The notes under the pieces: generated by a model | The model's database searches: none | Seen by the model: only the letters and a program-made list of their open reading frames with translations | What the model was told of the DNA's origin: nothing | Part shown: piece after piece, positions 46,308-58,203 of the stretch | How positions within the stretch are numbered: position 1 is the stretch's first letter | Layout of the letters: each line of letters opens with the position of its first letter | Translations under genes and position numbers: made by a program | Origin: Oscheius dolichura | Taxonomy: Eukaryota > Nematoda > Chromadorea > Rhabditida > Rhabditidae | DNA: 64,000 nt | Direction of reading: 5' to 3' | NCBI GenBank assembly: GCA_932521035.1 | Contig: OW051497.1 | Location: 12,338,001 to 12,402,000, forward strand

Positions 46308-48396
46308 ATGGACGCCTTCCCTTGGGCTGGCTTCCCTGCAAATGCCACCATAAGCGGAACTTCGGAACTGTTCAGGTAGTTGAGGCCATTTCCCAATAAC
46401 AAGTTTACAGTACGTCCGTGGCCATGCTGGGAGATGCTTACCAACCATACCAGGAACCGTGGGCAGAACACAAGCCAACTCTTCCTCTGAATTTCAACGC
46501 CTTTTTCGATCAATCCTCAGAAGTCATCCCTATTCTTCCGGACACTTCTATGAACTATGGGTATGTTAGAAAAAGCTTGTTTATATTCGAATTGATTAGA
46601 AGTGTCAATCCTTCGATCTACACGAATGCTTACGAGAACAACCCGTCGCTTCCGGTATACCACGCCGAGGCAATAGCACAGGCACAGCTACGCCATCAGG
46701 TCGCCCAGCATGCAGCCGTAACAGCAGCAGTTGCAGCAGAAGAGGCCCGACAGAAAGAACATGTGGGTTTCTTAACCATTACCTAGAATACCGTCATTCA
46801 GTACTTTGCCCAAAAGATTGTTGATTCTGGGATTACCGGCGTAAGAATGTCACCGGGCACGCTATCCTCCATTGCTATCCCGAACCCCCACCATACACCT
46901 GGAGGCGATTCGGGCGTCGGCATGGTTACATCTAGGTTTGACTTCCTTGTAAGGAAAGAACTGCTGATTTCAGCCGTCGGCCTTCCTCTGTCTGTGGCAG
47001 TGACGTGCCTGGGAGGAGTCCCATTACAAGTAGCGAGAGTGGCATTGAAAACGACGGATCTCCAGGTGGTTCGGAGGTGAACCCCTCTGATATGGAGGTA
47101 TAAACCAGCTGGACTCCAATGACTGTCGCTTTTTAGGAAGGAGAGGGAAGGGTTATGTGCCACGCCTGTAAGGGGCTTTATCCTTCTAGACGGAGTCTGA
47201 CTGGACATATAGGAAGGAATGAAAAATGCAGGGAGACAGGGCGCCTCTATATAGATCAAGTTGCGGCTGGCATGGCTCCAATTGCTATACCTGATACCAA
47301 TCTCCAAGCCTCTGCTATGACAAATGGGCACGATGGCCTTTCTCCAATCTGTCCCCATTGTGACAAGTTCATTTCGCACTACAAGGTATTTGCGAGCTGC
47401 TTTTAAATCTTCAAGTTTTGAAGCTTCAGGGAAATATTCGCCGTCACATCAATACCTGCGGGAAGAATGGGAACTGTAGGAAGGCGAGACCTGAAAAGGA
47501 GAAGGAACGGAAGAGGAGGAGACGAGTTGACGAAGGACCTCCAGCTGTTCTCCACGAAGGATTTGAACCAAGTAATTCATAGATAATAGAGGGTAGTATA
47601 CAAATGGCTCAGCTACTCCTGCTTATAATAATCAAATGATCTACAACTCTACGCAGCAGCAACCGCTAGCCCAACCCATACTTTCCTACTCGAAAATGGA
47701 AGAACCGCGGTCTCAGATGGCTCAAATACTGAATATCACCCTACCAACGGATCCTTCTCCTCCAAATCCTCCTAAAAGGGATGAACCACCAGATGTGAGA
47801 TCGCTTATTTTAATATAACTAAATTGATTTCTTCAGGATGCATATATTTGTGGTCTCTGCGATTTTGTCACGATCTACAAAGGCAACATGAAGAGGCATC
47901 TCAACACCTGTCACAAGAGCAATGAATGCAAGGATCTGAAAGAATGGGACCGGAAATTGGAATCGATGAGAGCTTCTTCTCTTGGAATGAGCCGAGAAGA
48001 AATGCTCCAAAGATTACATCTGCATAGGATGAATTCAACAAGAGGAAGGAAGCCCGGAAAGCGGCATCATAGTCAAGAGACGTCTCAGCACCTTCCACAA
48101 CAAGTTCACAACCTTCCCCAGCCAGTAAATCAACAGCCGCCGCAAGGGATGCAACATCCTCAGACACAGCAAATGCCACAACAGAATATGCACGAGTCCC
48201 AGGGAATGAACCTCCACCAGCAACAAAACCAGATGGTAGAACATCCCCTATGTCCCTTTTAAAAGGAGATAATGTTCAGATTCATTCCAATGCCAACAAC
48301 ATGCCAGTACATCCCCGAGAAGCGGACTTCTTCTCCATACCCCAAATGAACCAGATGCACTACGGCTACGACATGACTGGCCATTATATCCAATGA
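46308..48396 (+). CDS. Zinc-finger transcription-factor-like protein with C2HC fingers
   Basis: The ATG at 46308 (MDAFPWAGFPANATISG) is joined by a 35-bp intron to 46411. Further exons run through alanine/glutamine-rich sequence (AQLRHQVAQHAAVTAAVAAE), a serine-rich linker and three finger-like motifs: CHACKGLYPSRRSLTGHIGR with a later NEKC, CPHCDKFISHYK joined to GNIRRHINTC, and CGLCDFVTIYKGNMKRHLNT followed by CH. Each has a CxxC pair, a His and a terminal Cys, so they are C2HC or variant C2H2 fingers. Basic stretches (KERKRRRR; RGRKPGKR) suit nuclear entry or DNA contact. The C-terminus is glutamine/proline/methionine-rich and ends GYDMTGHYIQ with TGA at 48394-48396. Nine or ten 35-45-bp introns, all in phase. 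Fingers 2 and 3 look like internal duplicates. A nuclear regulator is inferred; the family was not recognised. Confidence 0.75.
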
Positions 48397-48614
48397 TCTC
48401 CTCTACCTCTTCCGACCGAGTAGATGACTCCTAGTTGTCTGCCTCTTCTCTAACTATTCAGGGATCGCTAGTTCTGTTAGAGACTTGCTCAACTACCTGT
48501 CATAACTGTTTTGACCCGTGCCATTATATTATTGTACGAGGCATGGCCCTCTTTTGAAGGATTCCAGAACGAGAGACCACGATGATCTGTACACAGAAAA
48601 ACCAGAGATATTCA

Positions 48615-48620
48615 AATAAA
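48615..48620 (+). terminator. AATAAA poly(A) signal of the zinc-finger gene
   Basis: Lies 219 bp after the stop at 48396 and 84 bp before the convergent GluCl stop. Confidence 0.5.
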
Positions 48621-48703
48621 ATTATTGTTAACAAACGAAATGAAAAAATAGAGATCTTTATAAACCCGAAGAACAGATGTGTCATGATAAGTAAAGCAGT
48701 CCA

Positions 48704-50890
48704 TTATGCAAGCCCGGGATTTTTCCCTTCATAATTTGAATAATTTATCCAGTAGAGGAAGTTGAACATGACGAAACAGACAGGAAATAGAACTCCTGGA
48801 AAGGTAAAATACCATTTTTATGGAATATGAGTTACTGGAAATTAGATCAGCTCTTTTTGCATTGTCTGCAAATTCCAGACGTCGCCTGAGCCACAAAATA
48901 AGACGACATTGGCGGAGACAGCGAGTGATTTTTGATGTTCTAAGGGACTTTTATAAAATTTGAAACTACTATACTTTGTCAGCCTATGATTGCCTATCAC
49001 AATCAGCTCGGCCGTTTCAGGGCCACCGTTTTCTCTCTGCCTAATCCAGACCTGATTTTCCATCGATACCGGCGTCCGATACTCTTCGTGGTAGCTAACT
49101 GTCTCGCTCTGATTTTATCTCTCTTTTTATTCAGTTTAATGGACTTACCACTCTGCCAGTCAAGGTCGCATGGGCATTCTCTATCAGGAGGGACCCCCTG
49201 TCATTGTTCTTGCCTGGTATTGCTACAACCGCTGTTATTGTTTTGAAGTCAAACTTACTTCTGTAATATGACCGTGTTGAAATGTAAGTAACCCAGGCAA
49301 ATTCCAATAAAGCGCCGAAAATGAATGTCAAACAAGCACCAATCCACACGTCGATAGCTTTTGTATATGATACAGGAGGTAGTTTTGCATTGATACCAGA
49401 AGCCTACAGAAACCTTTGAATTTTTTTAATGTGCTCACCTGAGTAGTCATTGTGAGCAACGTCGTCACACCGAGGGTGACCCTAGCAGGGACCGCCGATC
49501 TATCCAACCAAAATGAAACCCTAGTATTCAAATATCACCTTTAAAAAGTAATAGTTACCAAGAAACAATGACGAGCATAGTAGAGGGAATATACAATTGG
49601 AGAAGATAGTAACTGAACTGCCGCTTGAGTACCAAAATTGTTCGGAGACATGAGTACCTTCCAGTATTTGTCATGCTACTACAGTAATCTGTTTGTATCT
49701 GTAAGACTTTTTCCTTTTGGTGAAAGCGGGTGCTACCTTTGTAAGCTGGAAAGAAGGCAGTGAAGAGTTTAGGCCCTCTTTCAGTTGAACAGCCTCCTCC
49801 TCTTTCCACTCGTACTCTAAAAGGAATATGGCTGGAATGTAAGTCAAACTTACTAATGTCGACATCAGTGTAAGCATACGATGCCAGGTCAATGTAGCAC
49901 GTCTGCACATCCATCGGGTAGTACTGAAATCAGGTTTATTTGAGTGTCTGTTTCCCTAATATGATTAGAAAAGCGGATCTCTGGTTTGTGTCATAAATTC
50001 TTGCGCAACACCTGAGACAGGCGCCTGGTTAATAATTCCTATGTCCTAGATTGTAACCCGATCTCAAAACACTATTAGTTTGTGCAGTAAGAACTACGAG
50101 CTGTTACGTAGGAATACACTGAGTATGCTTACCTGTAGGTGCATGGGACACGAGAGAACCAGAGATATCCTAACAGAATATAAGATTAATCCATTCTTAT
50201 GGACTCTTATAAGGACGTTAGGCTTGTCAATCTGGTGCTTGTGAGCCTGTTTCTCATTCTAAAGGATGGTTGAAATTAAAGAAGGCCTTGAGACTACCTG
50301 GAAGAAGCTGTCAGGCATCCAGATTTGCTGTCCTTCTGTTAGGATGATAAACTCTGGAGTGTTGTCTCCCGGGTAACCGAAGGCCAGTCTTCCGTCCACC
50401 CAACTCTCTCGGAAAGTCAACTGCACACTGTATTCCATGTTGACATCGTCGATTTTAGATATACTGAAAATTGATCTCTGAATCCAGAAATGGACCGAGT
50501 CCCTTATGAAACCTATTATCCATCGACTGCGATGTTAGGATTTCTACAAACGATCCTAATTAGGATTACCCGTAGGCAGAAATAAGTAAGCGCGTCATTA
50601 GTAGACGAGGGAAAGCTTGCCCTTCAGGAAATCTGAGCTTTACCGAGGGTAGTAAAAACGAACCTTCTTATTAGCATGTTGACTTTCACCATCACAGGCC
50701 CGTGTGTGCCTGGAATAGAAGGAATTAGTCAGCCAAAAAAGGAGCTCCTACCGTTCTGTTTCAGATCTATACCCGGAGGTCGGACCCTCCAGTCGTATCC
50801 TTTCGTTAACAGCCTCTTTATAATTTCAGTGTCTGACACAGCCTCCGTTTCACTGTAACATGAATATTTCCTGATGGAAGAGCTGCGCAT
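48704..50890 (-). CDS. Glutamate-gated chloride channel subunit (GluCl, Cys-loop family)
   Basis: Pentameric ligand-gated anion channel subunit of nerve and muscle, the invertebrate class targeted by macrocyclic lactones. Seen in order: [20 protein letters not shown] (N-terminal domain), [29 protein letters not shown], the Cys loop [41 protein letters not shown], the second GluCl cysteine pair ([15 protein letters not shown]), M1 [19 protein letters not shown]2 [17 protein letters not shown] with the anion-selective PAR, M3 [20 protein letters not shown], and M4 [21 protein letters not shown] at 48704-48706. Introns are mostly about 35-50 bp; one of about 180 bp follows VNMLIR. The start is tentative: [13 protein letters not shown] at 50890 is not a signal peptide, and an acceptor-like TTACAG lies just inside it, so the true first exon is probably upstream. 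The M3-M4 loop was not fully traced. Confidence 0.93.
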
Positions 50891-52875
50891 AACAAAATGT
50901 CTGCGGTTGCACTCTTTGGTCTACCACTTGTTGGAGCCTTTTGCCCCGTTGCCTAAGGATGCTATCTATCCGTGGGAACATCAATTAGATGGCTAACGGA
51001 AACACTTCTTTTTGTCGGGTTGGCCACTGTCCGGAAATTGGAATGAGCTCCTTAGGGTACCGGGTTGGGATCGGGGTTACCGGAAGCTACCCGTCAATCT
51101 CTTATGAGCACGGTTGAAGTAAAGTTCAGCCATCTTATATTACAGCGATATTGTACGAAACGTCACATGGTAAATCCTAACTATTCAATAAAAACCAACC
51201 TGGACCTTGAGCTGTATGCAAAAAGAATAAAAATCAACAGGAGAGCCTGCATACAATGGCAGGGAGGCTGGTGAAATCAACTGGAAATCAAAAGTTATGA
51301 AACAGTCGGCTTAGGAGTGAAGAGAATGGAAATAATAATGAGGAGCAAGGAAATATCAAAGAAAACGGACTGGTGGAGTAAAAGAGCTGAGCTGCTAGAA
51401 ATAGACTACTACATGTGGTCCCGGATCTCCGCCCCCCAAAAAGCCGGGTGCGATAGTAGATTATTTTCATTAGAGACAAAGCAATAAGGAATGTATTATT
51501 GTTTATAATGTAGTCTGCCTTATTTTGGCAACAAAGAATGAAAGGTCCGGAAGAAGGAAGCGATTATGTCCAGAGAGTTGCGCGGGTGGTCAAAGAAGGA
51601 CATAGAGTGAGAATTTCAAGAGTGCAATTGGAGTACCCCCATCCAATTTGGCTGTTTAAGAGGATGAGAAACAATAACCGAAAGAAAGGGCCTATGGTTA
51701 TAATCACGTTCTAGTAAATGGGGGCAATTGAGGTTCCAGGGCAACCCAGCAAGGTCAACAAGGTTTTCATGAAAACGCCGGGAGGAGCTTCTACTCGCGA
51801 GATCGTGGATTTGGATCGTTGACTCTCAATGGGCTTGCCATTGCAACATTTACTATCCAAAACACATCAAAACGCCCTGAATACGTAAACAGATGGACCA
51901 AAGGGTAAGGACAATATCATTTTTTAGAGTCTCTCGCAACAATTAAAATATTTTCCGGGCTATACTTCCGCGTGTCTAACAAAGCCTACTCTTCCTCCTT
52001 GAAGTGTGGATTGTTGTTTTGGTCAGTCGCTTTCCCTTGAAGTAAAATGAAATTTGTGTGGACAATACAGGAAAAGGATGAACAAAGAACGATTTAGTGA
52101 TGTAGCTAAAAATGATATGAACAACGGTGAGCAGGATGAGCACGACAAAAACAGCTTTCCACCAGAAAACATAATTCTAAATGGACAAAAACGCTGGCAG
52201 CGGAAGTGAATAGAAACTCTTCAATCAGTAGGGGTTTTTATAGTATTTGAACAAGGAGAAGGAGAGAAAAGAAGAAAAAAGAGGATAGAAACCAAATTCA
52301 AAACAAAAACATGGAGATTGAAGCTGAGGAGAAAAAGTTCAACAGCGGAATCAAAGGCTAACATAGTTACGTTATGCAGTCCGCTTTGTTTAATAGACGA
52401 ACTTTAAGAAGAAAGGTCTTTACACAAGGTGTGCTAGGAATCGAGAGGAAGAATTGAGAGTTCTATTACAGAGCGCCAAAGATGACGGTAGGAAGAGATT
52501 AATGGAATCAGGACAGGAAAGAGACTGCCATACGACTATAGAGGATACGCCAACAAAACTGGGCGAGTATTATGTTTGAAGAGACCCCTGGTGGGAAAAT
52601 TCGCTTTTGAGCACTTTTGGCCCGCGCCAAATGCAATCATAGGAGAACGGCATTATGCATTCTGCAAGGCGTCATAGTCTTTGATTTTGGTGGTAACAAG
52701 CCGTTTTTAGGTTAAGATTCGCCCTACTCCCCCTACTAGTTTTATTGCATTGCCATCGGCTATGTGAGACCCATGCTGTAAATATTTCAAGAACATTGCG
52801 GGTTGTTCTCTGGCAGCTGGGGGGTCCCGGAAGGGAAGGGCTTTTTAGAGGCAAGTATCACTATCCTTAATTGTC
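50891..52875. other. Purine-rich region without a recognised gene
   Basis: From about 51060 to 52600 the plus strand is conspicuously rich in A and G and carries short open fragments (for example about 51550-51715) that end quickly. It may contain the missing GluCl first exon on the minus strand or decayed coding or repeat sequence; no family can be named. Confidence 0.35.
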
Positions 52876-53128
52876 TTACATTGGTTGCTGTCGGGCTGAT
52901 GACTTCTTGGGATACGATATCCTTATCTTGGGAAGCATGGTAGTTGTGCTCTCCTCACTTTCCAGTTCACTTAAGACGTCGTCAATATCATCCGGATTGC
53001 CAGTCTGAAAAGGCCTTGTCCACTAATTTCGACCGGTTCACCTTCTTCTGAACGTGTGGAAATGTCGCCTTCTTGGCAAACCCATATGCAATCGGCAGTA
53101 AGAATACCACCAAGAAGGGATCTTTCAT
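52876..53128 (-). CDS. Small secreted peptide precursor, 71 aa
   Basis: Two exons, 53042-53128 and 52876-53004, join in phase across a 37-bp intron (GTGAAC...TTTTCAG). The product begins with a signal-peptide-like MKDPFLVVFLLPIAYGFA, then has paired lysines bracketing ATFPHVQ (KK before and after), an acidic segment (TGNPDDIDDVLSELESEEST) and a basic tail with another KK (SYPKKSSARQQPM). No cysteines. Dibasic sites after a signal peptide are how neuropeptide and hormone precursors are cut, but no C-terminal amidation Gly is present, so the peptide role is an inference. Reading through instead of splicing keeps a different frame with weaker coding character. Confidence 0.55.
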
Positions 53129-55907
53129 CTCTGCAAATTGAACAATTGTACATTTGGTAACAATACTCAAACCGCGGGATGTGTCTACAGTCAAACTCCA
53201 CCCAGGCCGGAAAAATGGAAGAATCAAAGAGCGACGAAAAGGAGGATCAAGTGCCCTAATTGTCAGCTCAAGTGTCGCTACAGATACCTAGCTTTTGTTG
53301 CTGGTGGCGGTGGCTGTTTGGCTATGCTCTCGAGCCTCAAGGCAAGGAATTGAAGAATCATTGGACAGATATTTCCACACTGTTTGAGTTACAAATATCC
53401 TTGTGCAATATTTGGCCTGATTTCATCATGTAATTGGTATTTTGTTTTGATAAAATTACAGGTATCCAAAGGGCAAGATACTCGTCAAAAAAGATTAAAA
53501 CAGAAGGACAGAGGAGCAAAGAATGAGTCTGCAAAATATCCCTTTGATAAGACATTCGGTGAAGAATACAATAAATTGGAATAGACTGGGATGAGTAGTA
53601 CTATCGAGAAAAACAGAAGTGTCAATGACATCTCCCGTCATAACAAGGAACCGATTTGAAGAGCAATTAAAAAGAATACAGCTTAAACATCATAGTAGAT
53701 CGGACGAGAAGTACTATATATATAATTATAATAGAAGAAAAGATCCACTTGTTTATGGCGTGGCGGGAAAGATTCAAAAACAACTAAAACGACATCATTA
53801 GCTGGTTCTCTGTAACGTTACTTCTGTTGACTTGTAATGACAACTTTTCACAGCATATTGACTTTAAAACCCAAACATATGATGTTTTAAAATAGTTATT
53901 TTTCCGAAGAGTTCAAATGTAATGCATCCTAAAAAACATTGAACCTAATCTCAAAGTCTCAGACAGCAAGAAGAGGAAGATCCTGGCATAAACGAACAAA
54001 TACTTTACTCGGATGCTCCAACAAGGAATCCAGACAAGGGCATTACTAGAATCCAATTATAGCAGGGAAGAAAAGCATAATTCAAGAAACGAAATATTTC
54101 TTAGTGCACGTCAGAACAAAGGTGGGTGGTGGGCAGCCGATGCGTGAAGACACAAAAGGTTCAAGCGCTAACGGCTCATACCCTTTGGTAATTTTTCATG
54201 CCTCATATTTCTATCGTTTTTTGACCAAAAAGAGGTCGGGGGAAGAGTCATAGATTTGGTCTCCTTGATCTTATGTTAATCTTCAAAGGAGGAACCGACA
54301 TGCTAAGGACGATGTTTATAAGCGAATGAGATGGGAGTCAACGGCATTGGCACTCCTCGACTTCTTTTCCCCCGCCAGGCTATTGTTAGCGAGTTTCACA
54401 TTTCCACAACTCTTAGCAGTAGCCTTTAATTCTTTAGATGAGTGATCCCGGTTCATGTGACGCGACCTCGCACACTGTTTGACTTCGCAGCTCAGATCCC
54501 CTTTGAACACATAATCCGCCTGTCTCATTTATTTGCCAGTCAACTACCTTTTCATTTTCTTTTTATGGAGTTAATCCACAAGTGCAACGACTTCTTTTCG
54601 TCTGCTGTTCCCTATCATATTTCCTATTTTTACATCTGTCCTCCTTTATGGGCGGACTACCGTCTTCCATTTCTTTTTCAAGAAGATTCCACAAACTACC
54701 CACTCCCACTTAATTGCTCTTATGCCACGCGGATATTATTTTTCTTGAGTGCAACCCGAGTTTGCACTGTAGATCTTCCCACGTGAGGTGTCACAACGGA
54801 ATGCTTCTAAAAACTAAAGTCATCACTTTCCCCCCGCAGGTGTAATAGATTTCCAAACTTTCTGTGAGCATAAGCAACGTTTCTAAATGGCAATAGTACT
54901 CATTGCCTGTATTTTTTATAGTGTAATGGCTATTAGGTAAAATTTTACATTGTCTTTTATGGATTGTGGAGGTCTGAAAATCTGGAAACGGAGCCCTAAT
55001 AGTTTTTGGTAACCTACCCTCTATTTTTACTGTCTTCCAAAGAGGAGGAGACTCCCCTACCCACAAATATTCAAGGTTGCTAGTTCCTGCTGGAGTGTAT
55101 TGTTAATCTCGCGGCAAGACAAACTCTCAATTTCATTTTGAAGTACCCCGTTTTTATCCTCGTATAATGCTCGCCTTGTTTCTTAGTCGCCGCGTGATTT
55201 CACATAAGAATTGTGTTCTATTTTAGCTCAGTCAACGACGCATGGTTTCCGAGTTTCCGCACGCGGATCCATCTCTCGGTTGCAATTGTCAATATCCCAT
55301 TGGGCTCGTGGTATTTCTAATTTTTACTATTCTTTCATTACTCACCTGTATTTGCGTCTGTTGCTTTGACGTCACTAAGGTCAGTGTCCTCATTTTGCGA
55401 AATTAAAGGGAATAAGTTACAGTGTCGACTATTTGGCAGGAAGGAGGACTCCTTCATCCACAAAGCATCTTCTATAGACCCGCGCTTTTTCGACTCTTCC
55501 AAATTTATACAAGACAGAAAAGTAACCGTCCCTCTAAATTGTTCACTCAATTGAATTAAGATATCGCTGGATCCGCGGTTGCTGGAGTACAGTCAACTTT
55601 TAAACAGCAGTACAAACTCGTCCCAGTCGCGGTCCATCGACATGCCGTATTATTCCACGGATGGCTCCCTTGTGACCACCGTCTAGTAATTATTCGTCAT
55701 AACTTCCGGCATTCCAGTTATATGATCTCACCCACATATTTGTCATTTGCCATATTTGGAAAGAAACTCTCAGTTGAAATGAATATTGCAAACTTCATTA
55801 CTCAATTAACATGAAATATGGGGGATTATTGATTGTAGAATGAAATCTGTGAGTCATTAAATTTGACGGGTGCGCAACGATATTTGAACTCAGCGTGACC
55901 GCGGTTT
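53129..55907. other. 2.8-kb intergenic region
   Basis: Mostly A-rich with short ORFs. The longest, 54442-54786 (+, 114 codons), has hydrophobic patches but no splice or domain support. No gene called. Confidence 0.45.
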
Positions 55908-56836
55908 CTACTCGGCGTCGCTGTCATCGATAAAGCTGATAGCAGCCAGCTCTGTTTCCTCACATTTGTTTGTGACAATCTCGCTACTTCCTGCTATCTG
56001 AACAGGCAAACAATATTCATCTTTCGAAACTGAAACCTCAGCATTGTTGGAAGAAGAATGAAGGGCCCCATCTACGGCCATGAGAGGGGCAGACATCTTC
56101 AAAACGTGTTGACAAGCATTTGAAATTACCGTAGCGATCAGGCTTTGTGAAGTCCCTTGAAGATCTCCAACTGCGCTGCTACGATTAATGTTGAGGCCTT
56201 GTAGCTCATCAGCCAACGAAGCATAGGCATCAGCAGTCTTCTGAATATACAGTACAGAGTTATTTTGCGTTCTGGCCTTTATTGCCGCATCGCTTTGATG
56301 AGGAGATACCAACATGTAGATTCCATCGTGGTCGGAATCGAATACATCCTAAACAGGATAACTTAGTTGCGGTTCGCCTACTTGCCTCTGGGCAGCCACT
56401 GATATTGGTATCAGCACTTCCATGCCATCCAAATCCACGAGACTAAAGAGCTTACGGTTAGGTAATAGCTTAATTTTACCCTAAAAGTAACTTGGCCCGA
56501 AGATGGAAGAGATAAAGATCCGAGGTCCAGAGTGGAATACAGTCGCGACTATAAATGTTAGGCTCAATTTAGTACGAAACCAACGTCGGAAGAACGGCGA
56601 GCAGGTATGAGCTGGCGCATACAACCGTGATCCACAACGATAAATCCACTCTGATGAACAGTTTCATCCAGGATATTGCATATATTCCCAGTCGAATAGG
56701 AGAGACGCATCTTGGATTCGACGATCACAGGATGAACACGCGGATCGTTGATCCCACAATCTAGTAGTACTGTAAACGCGCGCTTCTGAATGAACCTACA
56801 GCGGTTGAAAAGAGCATCAACAAAAGGGGCCGCCAT
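55908..56836 (-). CDS. Unrecognised protein, 263 aa
   Basis: Three exons, 56585-56836, 56382-56480 and 55908-56348, join in phase. The N-terminal part is compact and probably folded (FIQKRAFTVLLDCGINDPRV, MRLSYSTGNICNILDETVHQ, GFIVVDHGCMRQLIPAR), the middle exon reads KLFSLVDLDGMEVLIPISVA, and the last exon starts DVFDSDHDGIYMLVSPHQSD and runs through a polar stretch to a very acidic end (FIDDSDAE). No signal peptide or membrane span, so cytosolic or nuclear. The first intron (104 bp) uses a weak donor (GTTGGT); alternative splicing there would change the junction. I cannot assign a function. Confidence 0.6.
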
Positions 56837-58040
56837 TCCGAAAGGAGTTGCTCTCAACGATAGTCAGACAAGTGCATATATGTCCCAATAAACTGGCGGT
56901 AGAGTAACCATGCCAACAATCAAAACCAGTAATAACGATCTCGCGACGACAATCCCAGGAGATAATAATTAGAGAAAATTGCTCATAGACAAACAAGCAA
57001 ATTTACCTTGAAAGGAAGAAGGGCAAAGCATTGTACAAAATATAATAAGTCTTTTTACAGTAAATTCATTAGATCCAGATCTTGGGCAAGAATTTAATCC
57101 TCGCAAAATTTCTTAGAAACCTATGCTTGTCGAAGTCAGTATGTCAAATTTTATGGGCAGTATTTGTTATAGGCTGTGGATTATCTTCCAGTGCTAGAGA
57201 ACGGCCGTATCCTTATACCTTTGGCTTCCATGTTACATGTGCCACTAATGGTGTCTCTCCCCCTTTGCTGTAACATTGTAATCGAATGTAAATCTTCTTT
57301 GTCAGCCGAAACCGTCCGAGTGTAGCCCGCTACATACACGTGTACAGCGGCTAGGCTGCACTTTGCCCAGTTTTGTGGGATTTATTAGCTGTGAGCGGTC
57401 ACGGGTCCAGCTTGATAAGCGTTACAACATGGAATGTGAAAATCACGCTATCCAAGAAGGCTAGCTATCCCCCCTTATAAAAATGGAACCTTTGAAGATG
57501 GCTACAAAGTGTTCGATGCTCTAAGGCGGAGCAAACATCTCCGTAGACATTTCCGGTAAAAACAAAACGTGTCAAATCAGTTTTATTTTTTGTAAATCAA
57601 AGGGCGTATTCTATTGAAAATAATTGAGACAGGTTTGTATTGTCCTGGACAAGAGAACGTTTGGCTTTGACCTGGAGATTTATGATTTTGCGCTGCGTTC
57701 CAAAGTTCTCTAGAGTACACCATATATCTTCTAAAAAAGGCTAATCATTCTCTATTTTACGAGCTGGAGACGTTTTTCGACCGTTCTTTGAAGGAGAATT
57801 GCTGATAGAAATAGGGCGGATCGGCTGATAACCGGTTCATTGGAAGTTCTAAGATCGAACGAACCCAATAAATACCCCTTCCCCGACAACAGAACCGCTC
57901 CACCACGGAGTTTTGGGTCACGATTTTATAAGAACGTTGAAACAAAACGAGAAAAATTACTAGAGTACAATGCCCAAACATGTTTACATATAAGTTTGGC
58001 CTTTAATTTTTATACTTGTAGTTCAAAAACAAGTCACCGG
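56837..58040. other. Divergent intergenic region
   Basis: Separates the minus gene starting at 56836 from the ATF4-like gene; should contain both promoters. Several short ORFs, none convincing. Confidence 0.4.
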
Positions 58041-58058
58041 ATGGTTTTCTTTTGGTGA
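58041..58058 (+). promoter_or_regulatory. Upstream ORF 1 (5 codons) before the ATF4-like gene
   Basis: ATG GTT TTC TTT TGG TGA, 163 bp upstream of the main ATG. A role requires that the transcript start lies further upstream, which is not shown here. Confidence 0.5.
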
Positions 58059-58068
58059 TAAGGATCCC

Positions 58069-58080
58069 ATGAGTGAGTAG
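58069..58080 (+). promoter_or_regulatory. Upstream ORF 2 (3 codons)
   Basis: ATG AGT GAG TAG, 10 bp after uORF 1. A near-minimal ORF of this kind permits efficient re-initiation in known uORF systems. Confidence 0.5.
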
Positions 58081-58098
58081 TCATTTCTATCGATTTTA

Positions 58099-58116
58099 AT
58101 GCGATCCTCAGTGTAA
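58099..58116 (+). promoter_or_regulatory. Upstream ORF 3 (5 codons)
   Basis: ATG CGA TCC TCA GTG TAA, 18 bp after uORF 2. No other ATG occurs between its stop and the main start at 58204 (87 bp). Confidence 0.5.
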
Positions 58117-58203
58117 GGACGCGCCGCAATTCTTACTGTACTGGACGAGTGTCTTTATTATACTTAAGCCGATCACAGGAGATCCTGTCGCATTCCTAAC
58201 ACC

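Noticed and set aside
54442..54786. 114-codon plus ORF with hydrophobic patches
   Set aside because: No signal peptide, domain or flanking splice support; rich in F, H and Y as in random AT-rich translation.
57840..58058. 72-codon plus frame ending at uORF 1
   Set aside because: It has no ATG upstream of 58041 in that frame, so only the five-codon uORF can be initiated.
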